Positions 8,629 to 16,625 of a stretch of DNA of 59,919 bases are shown piece by piece. The stretch lies in contig JAFXSQ010000023.1 of NCBI GenBank assembly GCA_017525525.1, positions 1 to 59,919 of the forward strand, read 5' to 3'. A program made the translations under genes and the position numbers. The number at the start of each line of letters is the position of its first letter. Position 1 is the first letter of the stretch. The notes under the pieces were generated by a model, which worked only from the letters and a program-made list of their open reading frames with translations, ran no database searches and had not been told where the DNA came from. This DNA comes from Lachnospiraceae bacterium. Lineage in GTDB: Bacteria > Bacillota > Clostridia > Lachnospirales > Lachnospiraceae.

Positions 8629-8757
8629 GGGAGGTGCGATTATGACGAAGTCATAATTTAGCATCGCACCGACTTTCGTCATAAGGGGTACCGCGAAGCG
8701 GTGGATTCCTTGTGACATTAGAATGGGCAGGATTACGAAGTAATCATGCCGTTACAT
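8629..8757 (+). repeat. Class I hairpin element, copy 2 with extra module
   Basis: It repeats the GGTGCGAT...ATCGCACC hairpin (8633-8670) and the GGCAGGATTAC hairpin (8726-8750), with a third hairpin inserted between them (TCATAAGG, ACCGC-gaa-GCGGT, CCTTGTGA, about 8679-8715). The tail at about 8780 (GCAACAGGAAGAGTTTTA) matches the end of class II repeats and leads into the CbxX-type gene's ribosome site. Confidence 0.85.
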
Positions 8758-8812
8758 ATTATACGAGGGAGGACCGGAGCAACAGGAAGAGTTTTAAATC
8801 GGAGGTAGAAGG

Positions 8813-10774
8813 ATGATAGTAAAAAGAAACGAATTTGTTAAGGGAACCGATGATTACGGAAGAAAGTACAAGATGCTCAATGTAAGCGGCTGGATGGACC
8901 GGGAGTCATGGAAGTCTGATGTGGACGAGGGCGCGGTGCAGTTTGAGGGCTGTAAGGTTGCGCTGAAGGGGAATGTGGGCAGGTATATCATCGTGGAGGC
9001 AGAGAATGCCGAGGAGGGATTTCTTGCGGTAAACTATCTGTATGGAATGCTCAGGGAAAAGGAAAAAGGTGGTCCGGAAGGAAGAGCAGAGATTTCCGGT
9101 GACTATGATGAGGATTATGAAGAGAATGGTATCCATGATCCGAATGATGAGTCTGACGAGTGTTACTATGACGATTATGAGGAGCCGAGATATGATGAAG
9201 AGGATTATTACTCTGATCTCGAGTATTATATAGAAGACGACGATTATCTCCCTGTGATCGATTCGGATGAGTTGAACAACGAGTGCTGCACAAAGCGCGG
9301 GTTTGATACCGCTTCGTTGGAAAATATGCAGTATGCTTTTGCACCGAAGGAGTATAAGAAACCGTACTGGATGGAAATGGGTTCAAAGCCGGTATGTATT
9401 GTAAGGGATGAGCAGGAATGCATGCCGTTCTCATATTTTGAGCTTGACAATGTGAAGATTTTTGATCACGCAAAGCATGTTTTTATACTTTTCATACGCG
9501 GAAGCCTGAATTCCGGCGGAATGCTTCCAACGTTTTTGGCAGTCGAGAGTGTGGATGAGGTTGATGCGGATGATGCATTTTCGATAAGGTCACCGGAGAT
9601 AACCAAAGCCATGCTCATGCTTACTGCTGATTACGTGAGGGTAAGCTGTCATGAGGATATCAGGAAGGAGTACATGGCAAAGGTATTGGCTTCGTGGCTT
9701 AAAGAACACAAGCTTGCTCTAGCGGATGAGGGCGAGCTTAATCAGATGGCTGAGAAGCTTTCGGGAATTAATTCCGACTATCCGTCGGATACCATGGATA
9801 AGTCCCTGAAGCTTTTGAAGCACAACAATCCGGAGGCAAAGGAAATCTCCTTAAGCTCTATGCAGAAGCTGGGGATACTGGCAATCAATAAGGCGCCGGT
9901 GGATGATGTAAGCTTTGATGACCTGGTGGGTTTGGATCAGGTTAAGGACGAGCTTATTCGCGTGACACATCTTATGAAATTCATGAAGAAGAGAAAGCTT
10001 GCAGGAGGAAAGGTGAATGATTATCACAATGTATTCTTATTCTTAGGCGCGCCGGGCACCGCGAAGACAACGGCAGCCAAGGCTTTGGGAGCGTTGATGA
10101 GAAAGGAGGGACTTATCAAGAGAGGCAAGTTCATCTCAGTGAGCGGTTCTCAGCTTAAGGCGGGCTATGTGGGACATACGGTTGACAAGGTAAGGGCGTT
10201 GTTTAGGGACAATGATATTATACTGATAGATGAGGCGTACTCGATTGCAGCGTCAAACCACGGGGAGATGGATACATTTTCACAGGAGGCGCTGGCTCAG
10301 CTTGCGATAGAGCTTGAGGAGCACGCGGATGACAAGGTTGTAATCTTCGCGGGATACGGCGGAAGGTATGTAACAAAGCAGGACAACAAGATGGAGGAGT
10401 TCCTGAGCGCAAATCCCGGCATAAAGAGCAGGATAAGCTTTGAGGTTTCGTTCCCGAGTTATAATGCAGACGACATGGTCAAGGTTGTGCATCACATCGC
10501 GGGAAGGAGAGGCTACCGCATGGTGCATACCGCTGATGAGCTGATAAGGAATTACTTTGAGCTGAGGCTCAAGGACAGTGCCTTCGGAAACGGGCGTGAG
10601 GCCAGAGTTCTCGTGGAGAATATGGAGCGCCATATAGCAGAGAGGTACTACAAGAGTGCGGTCATCCCTGCCGGAAAACTCCTTATCACCAAGCGTGATA
10701 TAGTGCTTACCTTGGAGGAGACACGTAAGAGCAACGACCACTCAAAGGATCGCTCTCGTGTGTTCGGGTTCTGA
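8813..10774 (+). CDS. CbxX/CfxQ-type AAA+ ATPase with acidic N-terminus
   Basis: A 653-aa protein with a CGGAGGTAG ribosome site. Residues about 95-150 form an Asp/Glu/Tyr-rich, probably disordered segment. An unrecognised domain spans about 160-340. The C-terminal AAA+ domain has Walker A GAPGTAKT (412-419), Walker B ILIDEAYS (Asp473-Glu474) and the SpoVK/CbxX-like GYVGHTVDKV pore region. CbxX/CfxQ ATPases remodel protein complexes, the best known being Rubisco activase. Here the partner is presumably in the vWA/MoxR set upstream. Two AAA+ ATPases of different branches in one cluster with one vWA protein is unusual. A 340-base gap of hairpins precedes it, so co-transcription is likely but unproven. 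Confidence 0.85.
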   Translation: MIVKRNEFVKGTDDYGRKYKMLNVSGWMDRESWKSDVDEGAVQFEGCKVALKGNVGRYIIVEAENAEEGFLAVNYLYGMLREKEKGGPEGRAEISGDYDEDYEENGIHDPNDESDECYYDDYEEPRYDEEDYYSDLEYYIEDDDYLPVIDSDELNNECCTKRGFDTASLENMQYAFAPKEYKKPYWMEMGSKPVCIVRDEQECMPFSYFELDNVKIFDHAKHVFILFIRGSLNSGGMLPTFLAVESVDEVDADDAFSIRSPEITKAMLMLTADYVRVSCHEDIRKEYMAKVLASWLKEHKLALADEGELNQMAEKLSGINSDYPSDTMDKSLKLLKHNNPEAKEISLSSMQKLGILAINKAPVDDVSFDDLVGLDQVKDELIRVTHLMKFMKKRKLAGGKVNDYHNVFLFLGAPGTAKTTAAKALGALMRKEGLIKRGKFISVSGSQLKAGYVGHTVDKVRALFRDNDIILIDEAYSIAASNHGEMDTFSQEALAQLAIELEEHADDKVVIFAGYGGRYVTKQDNKMEEFLSANPGIKSRISFEVSFPSYNADDMVKVVHHIAGRRGYRMVHTADELIRNYFELRLKDSAFGNGREARVLVENMERHIAERYYKSAVIPAGKLLITKRDIVLTLEETRKSNDHSKDRSRVFGF

Positions 10775-10789
10775 TGACATGGATGATAT

Positions 10790-10962
10790 TTATCCGATCA
10801 CGGCATTCTTTCCGTTATTCTTGCCGTAATACAGCTTTTCATCGGCACGCTGTATCCATTTATCTATGGACTGCGTGCCGTCTTTTATTGCGTATCTTAT
10901 GGTGACCGTAGCGGCAATCCAGTTTTTTGTTGTTATGACAGCTTTCTTAAGCTGTATTTCTT
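10790..10962 (-). pseudogene. Remnant of a GGDEF (diguanylate cyclase) gene C-terminus
   Basis: Read on the minus strand, the last codons encode a segment ending SIDKWIQRADEKLYYGKNNG and then KNAVIG and a stop at 10790-10792. This matches the C-terminal end of GGDEF domains. The signature GGDEF loop and everything before it are missing, and a stop interrupts the frame at about 10960. It marks a deletion scar next to the HAD remnant. Confidence 0.75.
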
Positions 10963-10979
10963 AAAGTCCTGAACCTTGA

Positions 10980-11249
10980 CATACTTTTTCTGGGCGGATA
11001 TACTTTGAGCCAATCAGTGACTGGTCTGTACCGGAGGTGATAGGCGAAGTGCTCAAAAGACTTGACATAAAGGATATGTCGGGTGTGCTGATGGTGGGAG
11101 ACAGGAAACAGGATATAGAGGGTGCTCACGCAATGGGTATCTGTGCGATGGGCGTGCTTTACGGCTATGGCAGCAGGGAAGAGTTTAAGAAGGCGGGAGC
11201 CGATTACATAGTGAAAACACCGGCAGATATACGTGCCTGGGAGCTGTGA
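10980..11249 (+). pseudogene. Remnant of a HAD-family phosphatase gene C-terminus
   Basis: The open frame reads PEVIGEVLKRLDI, then MVGDRKQDIEGAHAMGI and VLYGYGSREEFKKAGAD, the motif III/IV region of phosphoglycolate-phosphatase-like HAD hydrolases. The N-terminal half with the nucleophile Asp is absent and there is no good start or ribosome site. It is likely inactive and, with the opposed GGDEF remnant, shows that this junction suffered rearrangement. Confidence 0.75.
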
Positions 11250-11313
11250 AGGTCATCGCATGTTCAGGAGATTTTAATGAGATTATAGTTTTAAGAAAGT
11301 GAGGAATAAGGAC

Positions 11314-12207
11314 ATGAAGAAAAGAGTATTGACATCAAAGGTTTTATGTGTGTGCATGGCAGCAGGGCTTTTATGCACAGGTTGCGGAAAGAGCGAAAAG
11401 GAGACGACAACTGCTGCAACAACCGCAGCCGCGGAGCTTTCTACAGAAGCACCGCAGGACGTTGTTACCATTGAAGAACAAGTTCTGGTTGATGAAAAAG
11501 AGGTTAAGGTCACTGCCAAGCGTGTCGGCACTTATAAGGGAGATTTGCTCATGCTTGACAACCAGCTTATCTTAGAGGCTGAAAATCATACAGACAAGCT
11601 TATCTCCGTCGGATTCTTTGATTCCTCTGTCAACGGATACATGATCGACTGTGATTACAGCTCATTCGTCCAGCCGGGAGAGACCAGAGAGATTCCAAGC
11701 GGCTTCAACGAGTCGCAAATGGAAATGTGCGGTATAACGACCCTGGCGGAAATGGAGTTCGCAATCCGGGTCACTTACGAAGAGACCTATGAGGATATCT
11801 TGAGCACGGAGCCTTTTGTGATCAAAACATCTGCTGCGGATGACTTCAAATATGAATTCGACGAGAGCGGAACAGTGGCATATGATAAGGACGGCTTCAA
11901 AATAGTGGTTCATGGAGTTCACCACGACAATGTGTTCGCCGGAGAAGACATAGTTATCTATGCTTCAAATCAGAGCGATAAATATATCTCGGTATCGTCT
12001 CAGGATGAAAAGATAAACGGGCAGGCTGTGGAGGCATACTTCGGAATGGATGTCCTTCCGGGAAAAAGCGCTATGGGGCTGCTTGGAACAGATTCGGAGC
12101 ATGCGATTGAAAAGATAGAGAGCTTCGAGGGCTCCTTCAGTATACAGGACTATGAAAACGGAGATAATATCGTAGAAAAAACAGATCCGGTAAGTGTGAC
12201 ATTCTAA
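11314..12207 (+). CDS. Secreted lipoprotein with two similar halves
   Basis: A 297-aa protein from ATG 11314 (GAGG nine bases upstream; the GTG at 11299 lacks a site). A signal peptide ends in a lipobox-like LLCTGC, followed by a Thr/Ala-rich linker, so it should be anchored outside the membrane. The mature part has two related beta-rich halves (about 60-170 and 175-295), each with a pattern of a non-bonded Asn plus D/SKxISV (NHTDKLISV and NQSDKYISV). Function is unknown. It lies upstream of the GH26 gene, 75 bases away. Confidence 0.75.
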   Translation: MKKRVLTSKVLCVCMAAGLLCTGCGKSEKETTTAATTAAAELSTEAPQDVVTIEEQVLVDEKEVKVTAKRVGTYKGDLLMLDNQLILEAENHTDKLISVGFFDSSVNGYMIDCDYSSFVQPGETREIPSGFNESQMEMCGITTLAEMEFAIRVTYEETYEDILSTEPFVIKTSAADDFKYEFDESGTVAYDKDGFKIVVHGVHHDNVFAGEDIVIYASNQSDKYISVSSQDEKINGQAVEAYFGMDVLPGKSAMGLLGTDSEHAIEKIESFEGSFSIQDYENGDNIVEKTDPVSVTF

Positions 12208-12282
12208 AAGAGTTTCTCACTGAATGATGAAGCCATGCGGAAAAAAAGCAACAAAGCGGATAATCTTATCAGGAGGTATCAC

Positions 12283-13224
12283 ATGCAAAAACCGGTAAAT
12301 CCCAACGCGTCGCCAAACGCAAAAAAACTGCTTGATTTCTTAAGCGAATCGGCAGGACATAAGATAATAACAGGTCAGCATACCCAGACTGTGGAGATGG
12401 AAGAGGTGTCCTACATCAAAAGCATAACGGGCAGTGAGCCTATGCTTCGCGGGTTTGAGCTTCTTTCGTATTCACCGAATATCAACTATGACGATGCGTC
12501 TGAGGAGTGTCTTAAAGAGGTGTATGCAAACCGCAATACACTTGATGAAGCGTACAGGTGGGCGCTTTCCGAGGAAAGAGCAGTACTTACTTTTACGTTT
12601 CACTGGTTTTCGCCGCTTGGAGGAAGGGACAAAAGCTTCTTCTCCGAGAATACGGATTTTGATGCAAGGCGTATACTTGAAGCCGGCACTCCGGAGCAGT
12701 CTGCCTTTTACAGTGATATGGATGCAATCGCCGGGCACCTGAAACGCTTCCTCGATAAAGATATCCCCATTCTCTGGAGGCCGTTTCATGAGTCTGAGGG
12801 CGTGTGGTTCTGGTGGGGAAGATACGGCTGTGAGGTCGCTGCGGAATTGTACAGAAGGATGTACAAACACTATACAGAAAAGCATCATCTGGACAATCTG
12901 CTCTGGGTATGGAACTGCCCGTTAAAAGAGGGCTATCCGGGTGATGAATATGTGGATGTTGTAACAAGAGACCTGTATCCTGAGGCTGACACCCCGACTG
13001 ATTTTAAAAAGGAATATGATGAGTTAGTGGGGACCACATCAAAGAACAAGGTTGCTGCACTCGGAGAAGTGGGCAGATTCCCCGATGTAAATATACTGTC
13101 GGAAACGCACACGCCGTGGGCTTATTACATGACCTGGTCGGGCGAGTTCTGCATGAGTGAGAAGTTCAATACATCAAAAAAGCTTAAAAGTATGTATCAG
13201 AGTGAGTATTCCCTGAAGCTTTAA
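12283..13224 (+). CDS. GH26 family glycoside hydrolase (beta-mannanase-like)
   Basis: A 313-aa enzyme from ATG 12283, which has AGGAGG at 12271; the longer ORF from 12235 lacks a site. Hallmarks of family 26 are visible: the acid/base Glu170 in WRPFHE and the nucleophile Glu262 in LGEVG. The family cleaves beta-1,4-mannans and related glycans with retention. No signal peptide precedes the catalytic domain, so the enzyme probably acts on imported oligosaccharides. No transporter or other mannan gene is adjacent; the upstream lipoprotein is the only candidate partner. Confidence 0.88.
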   Translation: MQKPVNPNASPNAKKLLDFLSESAGHKIITGQHTQTVEMEEVSYIKSITGSEPMLRGFELLSYSPNINYDDASEECLKEVYANRNTLDEAYRWALSEERAVLTFTFHWFSPLGGRDKSFFSENTDFDARRILEAGTPEQSAFYSDMDAIAGHLKRFLDKDIPILWRPFHESEGVWFWWGRYGCEVAAELYRRMYKHYTEKHHLDNLLWVWNCPLKEGYPGDEYVDVVTRDLYPEADTPTDFKKEYDELVGTTSKNKVAALGEVGRFPDVNILSETHTPWAYYMTWSGEFCMSEKFNTSKKLKSMYQSEYSLKL

Positions 13225-13300
13225 CGGGAGTCGTTTTGATTTAAGTGCTTTTTGCGCCGGTCGGCGTCAAAGGGTGCTTTGCGGGTCATACATATAACAT

Positions 13301-13320
13301 ACGGCAAAGCGTTTTGCCGT
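13301..13320. other. 20-bp near-perfect palindrome
   Basis: ACGGCAAAGC / GTTTTGCCGT, with one mismatch. It lies between the GH26 gene and the membrane-protein gene and could be a weak terminator without a T-tract or a protein-binding site. Confidence 0.4.
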
Positions 13321-13368
13321 TGACTGTAACCCTGAGAGTGATTTTCGGGGTGAATCCGAGGTTTAAAA

Positions 13369-14100
13369 ATGAGCACGAATGTTGTGACTTATCTTGCATA
13401 TTACTACTTCTACTGTATGTTCGGCTGGGCTTATGAGACCATAGAAGTATCGATTCGTAAAAAGGAATTCGTAAACAGGGGCTTTATGTCCGGACCATGG
13501 CTCCCGATATACGGGTTTGGCGCGATGATCTATCTGGTGGTCTGCGTGCCTTTAAAGGATTATCCGGTTCTTGTCTTCCTGTCAGGGATGGTCACATCAA
13601 CGGTCATGGAGTACATAGCCGGAGCGCTGCTGCTGTATATATTTAAAGTAAGATATTGGGATTACAGAAAGTTTAAGATCCAGCTTCATGGTCATATCTG
13701 CCTGACAGCCTCACTTATCTGGGGGATGGGGGCGCTGCTTTTTGTATATATTCTGCATGAGCCGGTGGTCCGTTTTATGGGGTGGATAAACCAGGAGGTG
13801 CTGAGCGTTGCAACGCTTGTGATTACAGGTATTATGGGTTATGATTTTGCGAACTCGCTGAGGCAGGCTTTGGATCTTCGAAGGATTCTTGCGAATATGG
13901 AGGAGATGCTGGACCAGCTCACTGAAATAGTTGAAAAAAAGAGCCATGGAATGATTGAAAAGGTGAGCGAATACGGAAAAGAAATGGAGAAGCGGCTGGA
14001 AGAGGTATCGAAAAAAATGCTTCACAGAAATCCGACAGCAAGCTTCGAAAAATACAAAGAATTATCCGATCAGATCAGAAGCAGGTTCAGGAAAAAATGA
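13369..14100 (+). CDS. CmpB-like putative ABC transporter membrane protein
   Basis: A 243-aa membrane protein with four or five hydrophobic segments in the first 170 residues and a charged coiled-coil C-terminus (about 175-243). The GWAYETIEVSIRKKEFVNRG and GPWLPIYGFG stretches are typical of the putative ABC-transporter type IV (CmpB) family common in Clostridia. Transport has been proposed from family naming only. GAGGT lies about nine bases before the ATG. It is not clearly in an operon with its neighbours. Confidence 0.75.
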   Translation: MSTNVVTYLAYYYFYCMFGWAYETIEVSIRKKEFVNRGFMSGPWLPIYGFGAMIYLVVCVPLKDYPVLVFLSGMVTSTVMEYIAGALLLYIFKVRYWDYRKFKIQLHGHICLTASLIWGMGALLFVYILHEPVVRFMGWINQEVLSVATLVITGIMGYDFANSLRQALDLRRILANMEEMLDQLTEIVEKKSHGMIEKVSEYGKEMEKRLEEVSKKMLHRNPTASFEKYKELSDQIRSRFRKK

Positions 14101-14208
14101 CTGTGTTCCCGTTGCTTTGCTCGTCAAAAAGTCATAAAAATATGTGGCGAAAAGTGTGAAAAAATGGTAGAATATCCGAGATTTATTACGGAGGATGTTG
14201 CTTATAAT

Positions 14209-14739
14209 ATGGTTCAGATCTATTGCGGAAACGGAAAAGGCAAGACGACCGCTGCGGTCGGCGCTGCAGTCAGAGGCTGCGGCGCCGGCTTTTCTGTGCT
14301 TTTTGTGCAGTTTTTAAAGGACGGAAGCTCATCGGAGCTCCATATCCTGCGTGACTTAAAGGAAGTCACCGTCTTAGTCCCGGAGGAGTTTTACGGATTT
14401 TCATCACAGCTTGGTGAGGAAGAGAAAAAAGCGCTGACAGCCTGCTACAAAGAGGTCTTCAACAGGATAGACGGTTGGATTGCGGACAATTCCGCGGACG
14501 GTGAGCTTAAAGGTATTATAGTGCTGGACGAATTGCTGCACGCGGTCAACGCCGGACTGGTTGAAGAGGCGCAGGTCACAGAGCTTCTTGATGCTTATTC
14601 CTCAGAGTACGAGTTTATAATAACGGGCTATTATCCGACTGCCGCCTTAGTAAAAAGAGCTGACTATATATCCAACATTACGGCAGAGAAACATCCGTAT
14701 GCTCTCGGAGTCAAGGCGAGAAAAGGAATAGAGCTGTAA
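14209..14739 (+). CDS. Corrinoid adenosyltransferase-like P-loop protein (CobA/BtuR type)
   Basis: A 176-aa protein. The P-loop GNGKGKTT is at residues 7-14, followed by the VQFLKDG and IIVLDELLHAV segments of the CobA/CobO/BtuR family, which transfers adenosyl from ATP to cob(I)alamin. The ATG at 14209 places the P-loop where family members have it; GGAGG is 14 bases upstream. The ORF could also start at 14164 but no ribosome site is there. No cobalamin riboswitch or other cob gene is next to it. A cobI/cbiL-like gene is 11.5 kb away. Some family members are salvage enzymes; others are of unknown substrate. Confidence 0.78.
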   Translation: MVQIYCGNGKGKTTAAVGAAVRGCGAGFSVLFVQFLKDGSSSELHILRDLKEVTVLVPEEFYGFSSQLGEEEKKALTACYKEVFNRIDGWIADNSADGELKGIIVLDELLHAVNAGLVEEAQVTELLDAYSSEYEFIITGYYPTAALVKRADYISNITAEKHPYALGVKARKGIEL

Positions 14740-14856
14740 ATCACATTTTTACAAATAATGATGTCGTGGGCAAAGTGTTTTGCGGGTCATAAAATCAAAA
14801 ATTTACATGCAGATGTGAAAAATATGATCTTTTGAACCTGATATCAAATATTCATC

Positions 14857-14885
14857 TTGACAATAATTCCCCCAGCACATAGAAT
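14857..14885 (+). promoter_or_regulatory. Sigma-A promoter of the acyl-CoA synthetase operon
   Basis: Perfect TTGACA (14857-14862), 17-base spacer, TAGAAT (14880-14885). The transcription start would fall at about 14892, inside the palindrome that follows. Confidence 0.88.
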
Positions 14886-14887
14886 GA

Positions 14888-14908
14888 ATGTAGTATTGAA
14901 AACTACAT
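14888..14908. promoter_or_regulatory. TetR-type operator, ATGTAGT-N7-ACTACAT
   Basis: A 21-bp palindrome with 7-bp arms covers the predicted transcription start, an ideal place for repression. The same arms and the same 7-bp centre length occur at 41240-41260, directly after the TetR gene. Binding by that TetR is inferred. Confidence 0.75.
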
Positions 14909-14930
14909 GCAACAATAAATGAGGTGCGTT

Positions 14931-16625
14931 ATGCCGGAAAAAACATTCAAACCGGAGCCGGGAATAGCCGGCGCATATATAGATACTGTGATCGATGAGG
15001 AGAGCGGGCTGCTTGAGGACATCCGCTTTCATGACATCGATAGGTTTAATTTTGCTTATGACGTAGTAGACAGACTCGGAAGTGAACAGCCGGGTCGTCT
15101 AGCCATGCTTCACGTCGACCGTGAGGGCAAGGAGCGTCGTTTTACATTTGCGGATATGAAGAAGTACTCCTCCATGACCGCGAATTATTTCAGGTATTTG
15201 GGCATAAAGAAGGGCGACAGGGTGCTGCTTGTGTTAAAGAGGCATTACCAGTTCTGGTTTGCCATGCTTGCGCTTCATAAGATAGGCGCTATTGCGATAC
15301 CTGCCACATTTCTTCTGGTGAAGAAGGATTTTGAGTACAGGTTCAAGGCGGCAAAGATAAGCGCCGTCATAGCCACTGCCGATGGAAAATGCACCGAGGA
15401 GATAGACAAGGCAGAGAAGGGCTATGAAGGACTTAAGGCTAAGGTGCTGGTCGGCAGCAGATCGGTGAAGGGCTGGAGGAATTTCAACCGTGATATCCGC
15501 TTTTTCTCGGACGAATTCAAGAAACCTGCCAATTACGCGGGTGGCGATGATACCATGCTTATGTTCTTCACCTCCGGCACGACTTCATACCCCAAAATTG
15601 CTGCACAGAGTTACAAGTACGCTCTCGGACATTATGTGACGGCGCGCTTCTGGCAGCAGGTTAAAAGGGACGGGATACATTTTACCGTGAGCGATACGGG
15701 TTGGGCGAAAGCCATGTGGGGCAAGCTTTACGGACAGTGGCTCTGTGAGGCGGCGATATTTACATATGATTATGATGAGTTTATAGCCAACGAGATACTC
15801 GGAATGATAGCAAAATACAGGATTACGACCTTCTGTGCACCGCCTACGGTGTACAGGGTGCTTTCGCACATGAGGCTTGAGGATTATGACCTTTCTTCGG
15901 TGTCCAATCTGACCACCGCGGGTGAGGCGTTAAATCCCGAGGTCTTTGAGCGCATATATAAGTCTACGGGACTTTCAATCATGGAGGGCTTCGGTCAGTC
16001 GGAGTCTTCAATGATAGTGGGAAATATAAAGGGAGTTATGCCTAAACCGGGCTCCATGGGCAAGCCCAACCCGGGTTATGAGGTAGTTCTGCTTGATCAG
16101 GACGGAGTACCCTGTACTCCGGGAAAGACCGGTGAGCTGTGTGTCAAGGTTGACGGAGACACAAGACCCTGCGGACTGTTCAAGGGTTATTATTTAGACG
16201 AAGAAAAAACCGAAAATGTAATATATGAGGGCTATTATCATACGGGAGATACCGCATATGTTGATGCGGACGGTTACTACTGGTATGTCGGAAGAGTGGA
16301 TGATGTGATCAAATCAACCGGCTACCGCGTGGGGCCCTTCGAGATAGAAAATGAGATTATGAAGCTGCCGCATGTGCTTGAATGCGCGGTTACCGCAGTT
16401 CCCGATCCCATAAGGGGACAGGCGATAAAGGCTAGCGTTGTTTTGACAGACGGAACGGAAGGCACCGACAGCTTAAAGAGGCAGATGATGAAGGCTTTAA
16501 GAGCGGTGCTTGCCTCATACAAGAGACCGAAGATACTTGAGTTCGTGGCTGATCTTCCGAAGACCTCTTCGGGTAAGATTAAGAGGGCGGAGATTAAAGA
16601 GAGGGATTGGAAGAAAGATGAGTGA
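14931..16625 (+). CDS. AMP-forming acyl-CoA synthetase
   Basis: A 564-aa member of the ANL superfamily, closest in style to medium-chain/ACSM-type acyl-CoA synthetases. The ATP-binding TSGTT motif is at 214-218, a GEALNPEVF segment and YHTGD follow, and the C-terminal SSGKIKRAEI carries the adenylation Lys. It should activate a carboxylic acid with ATP and load CoA in the cytoplasm. Start 14931 has GAGGTG upstream; the ATG at 14919 lies in that site. It is the first gene of an operon: the fabF start overlaps its end by 8 bases. It is controlled by a TTGACA promoter with a TetR-like operator on the start site, suggesting induction by a fatty or aromatic acid. Confidence 0.9.
   Translation: MPEKTFKPEPGIAGAYIDTVIDEESGLLEDIRFHDIDRFNFAYDVVDRLGSEQPGRLAMLHVDREGKERRFTFADMKKYSSMTANYFRYLGIKKGDRVLLVLKRHYQFWFAMLALHKIGAIAIPATFLLVKKDFEYRFKAAKISAVIATADGKCTEEIDKAEKGYEGLKAKVLVGSRSVKGWRNFNRDIRFFSDEFKKPANYAGGDDTMLMFFTSGTTSYPKIAAQSYKYALGHYVTARFWQQVKRDGIHFTVSDTGWAKAMWGKLYGQWLCEAAIFTYDYDEFIANEILGMIAKYRITTFCAPPTVYRVLSHMRLEDYDLSSVSNLTTAGEALNPEVFERIYKSTGLSIMEGFGQSESSMIVGNIKGVMPKPGSMGKPNPGYEVVLLDQDGVPCTPGKTGELCVKVDGDTRPCGLFKGYYLDEEKTENVIYEGYYHTGDTAYVDADGYYWYVGRVDDVIKSTGYRVGPFEIENEIMKLPHVLECAVTAVPDPIRGQAIKASVVLTDGTEGTDSLKRQMMKALRAVLASYKRPKILEFVADLPKTSSGKIKRAEIKERDWKKDE

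Noticed and set aside
9042-9473. ORFs overlapping the acidic part of the CbxX-type gene
   Set aside because: Low-complexity GAT/GAG codons keep other frames open (Met/Ile/Arg or His/Ser-rich products); no ribosome sites.
14101-14208. Cobalamin riboswitch before the corrinoid adenosyltransferase-like gene
   Set aside because: The region is short and lacks the B12-box; no riboswitch fold was seen.
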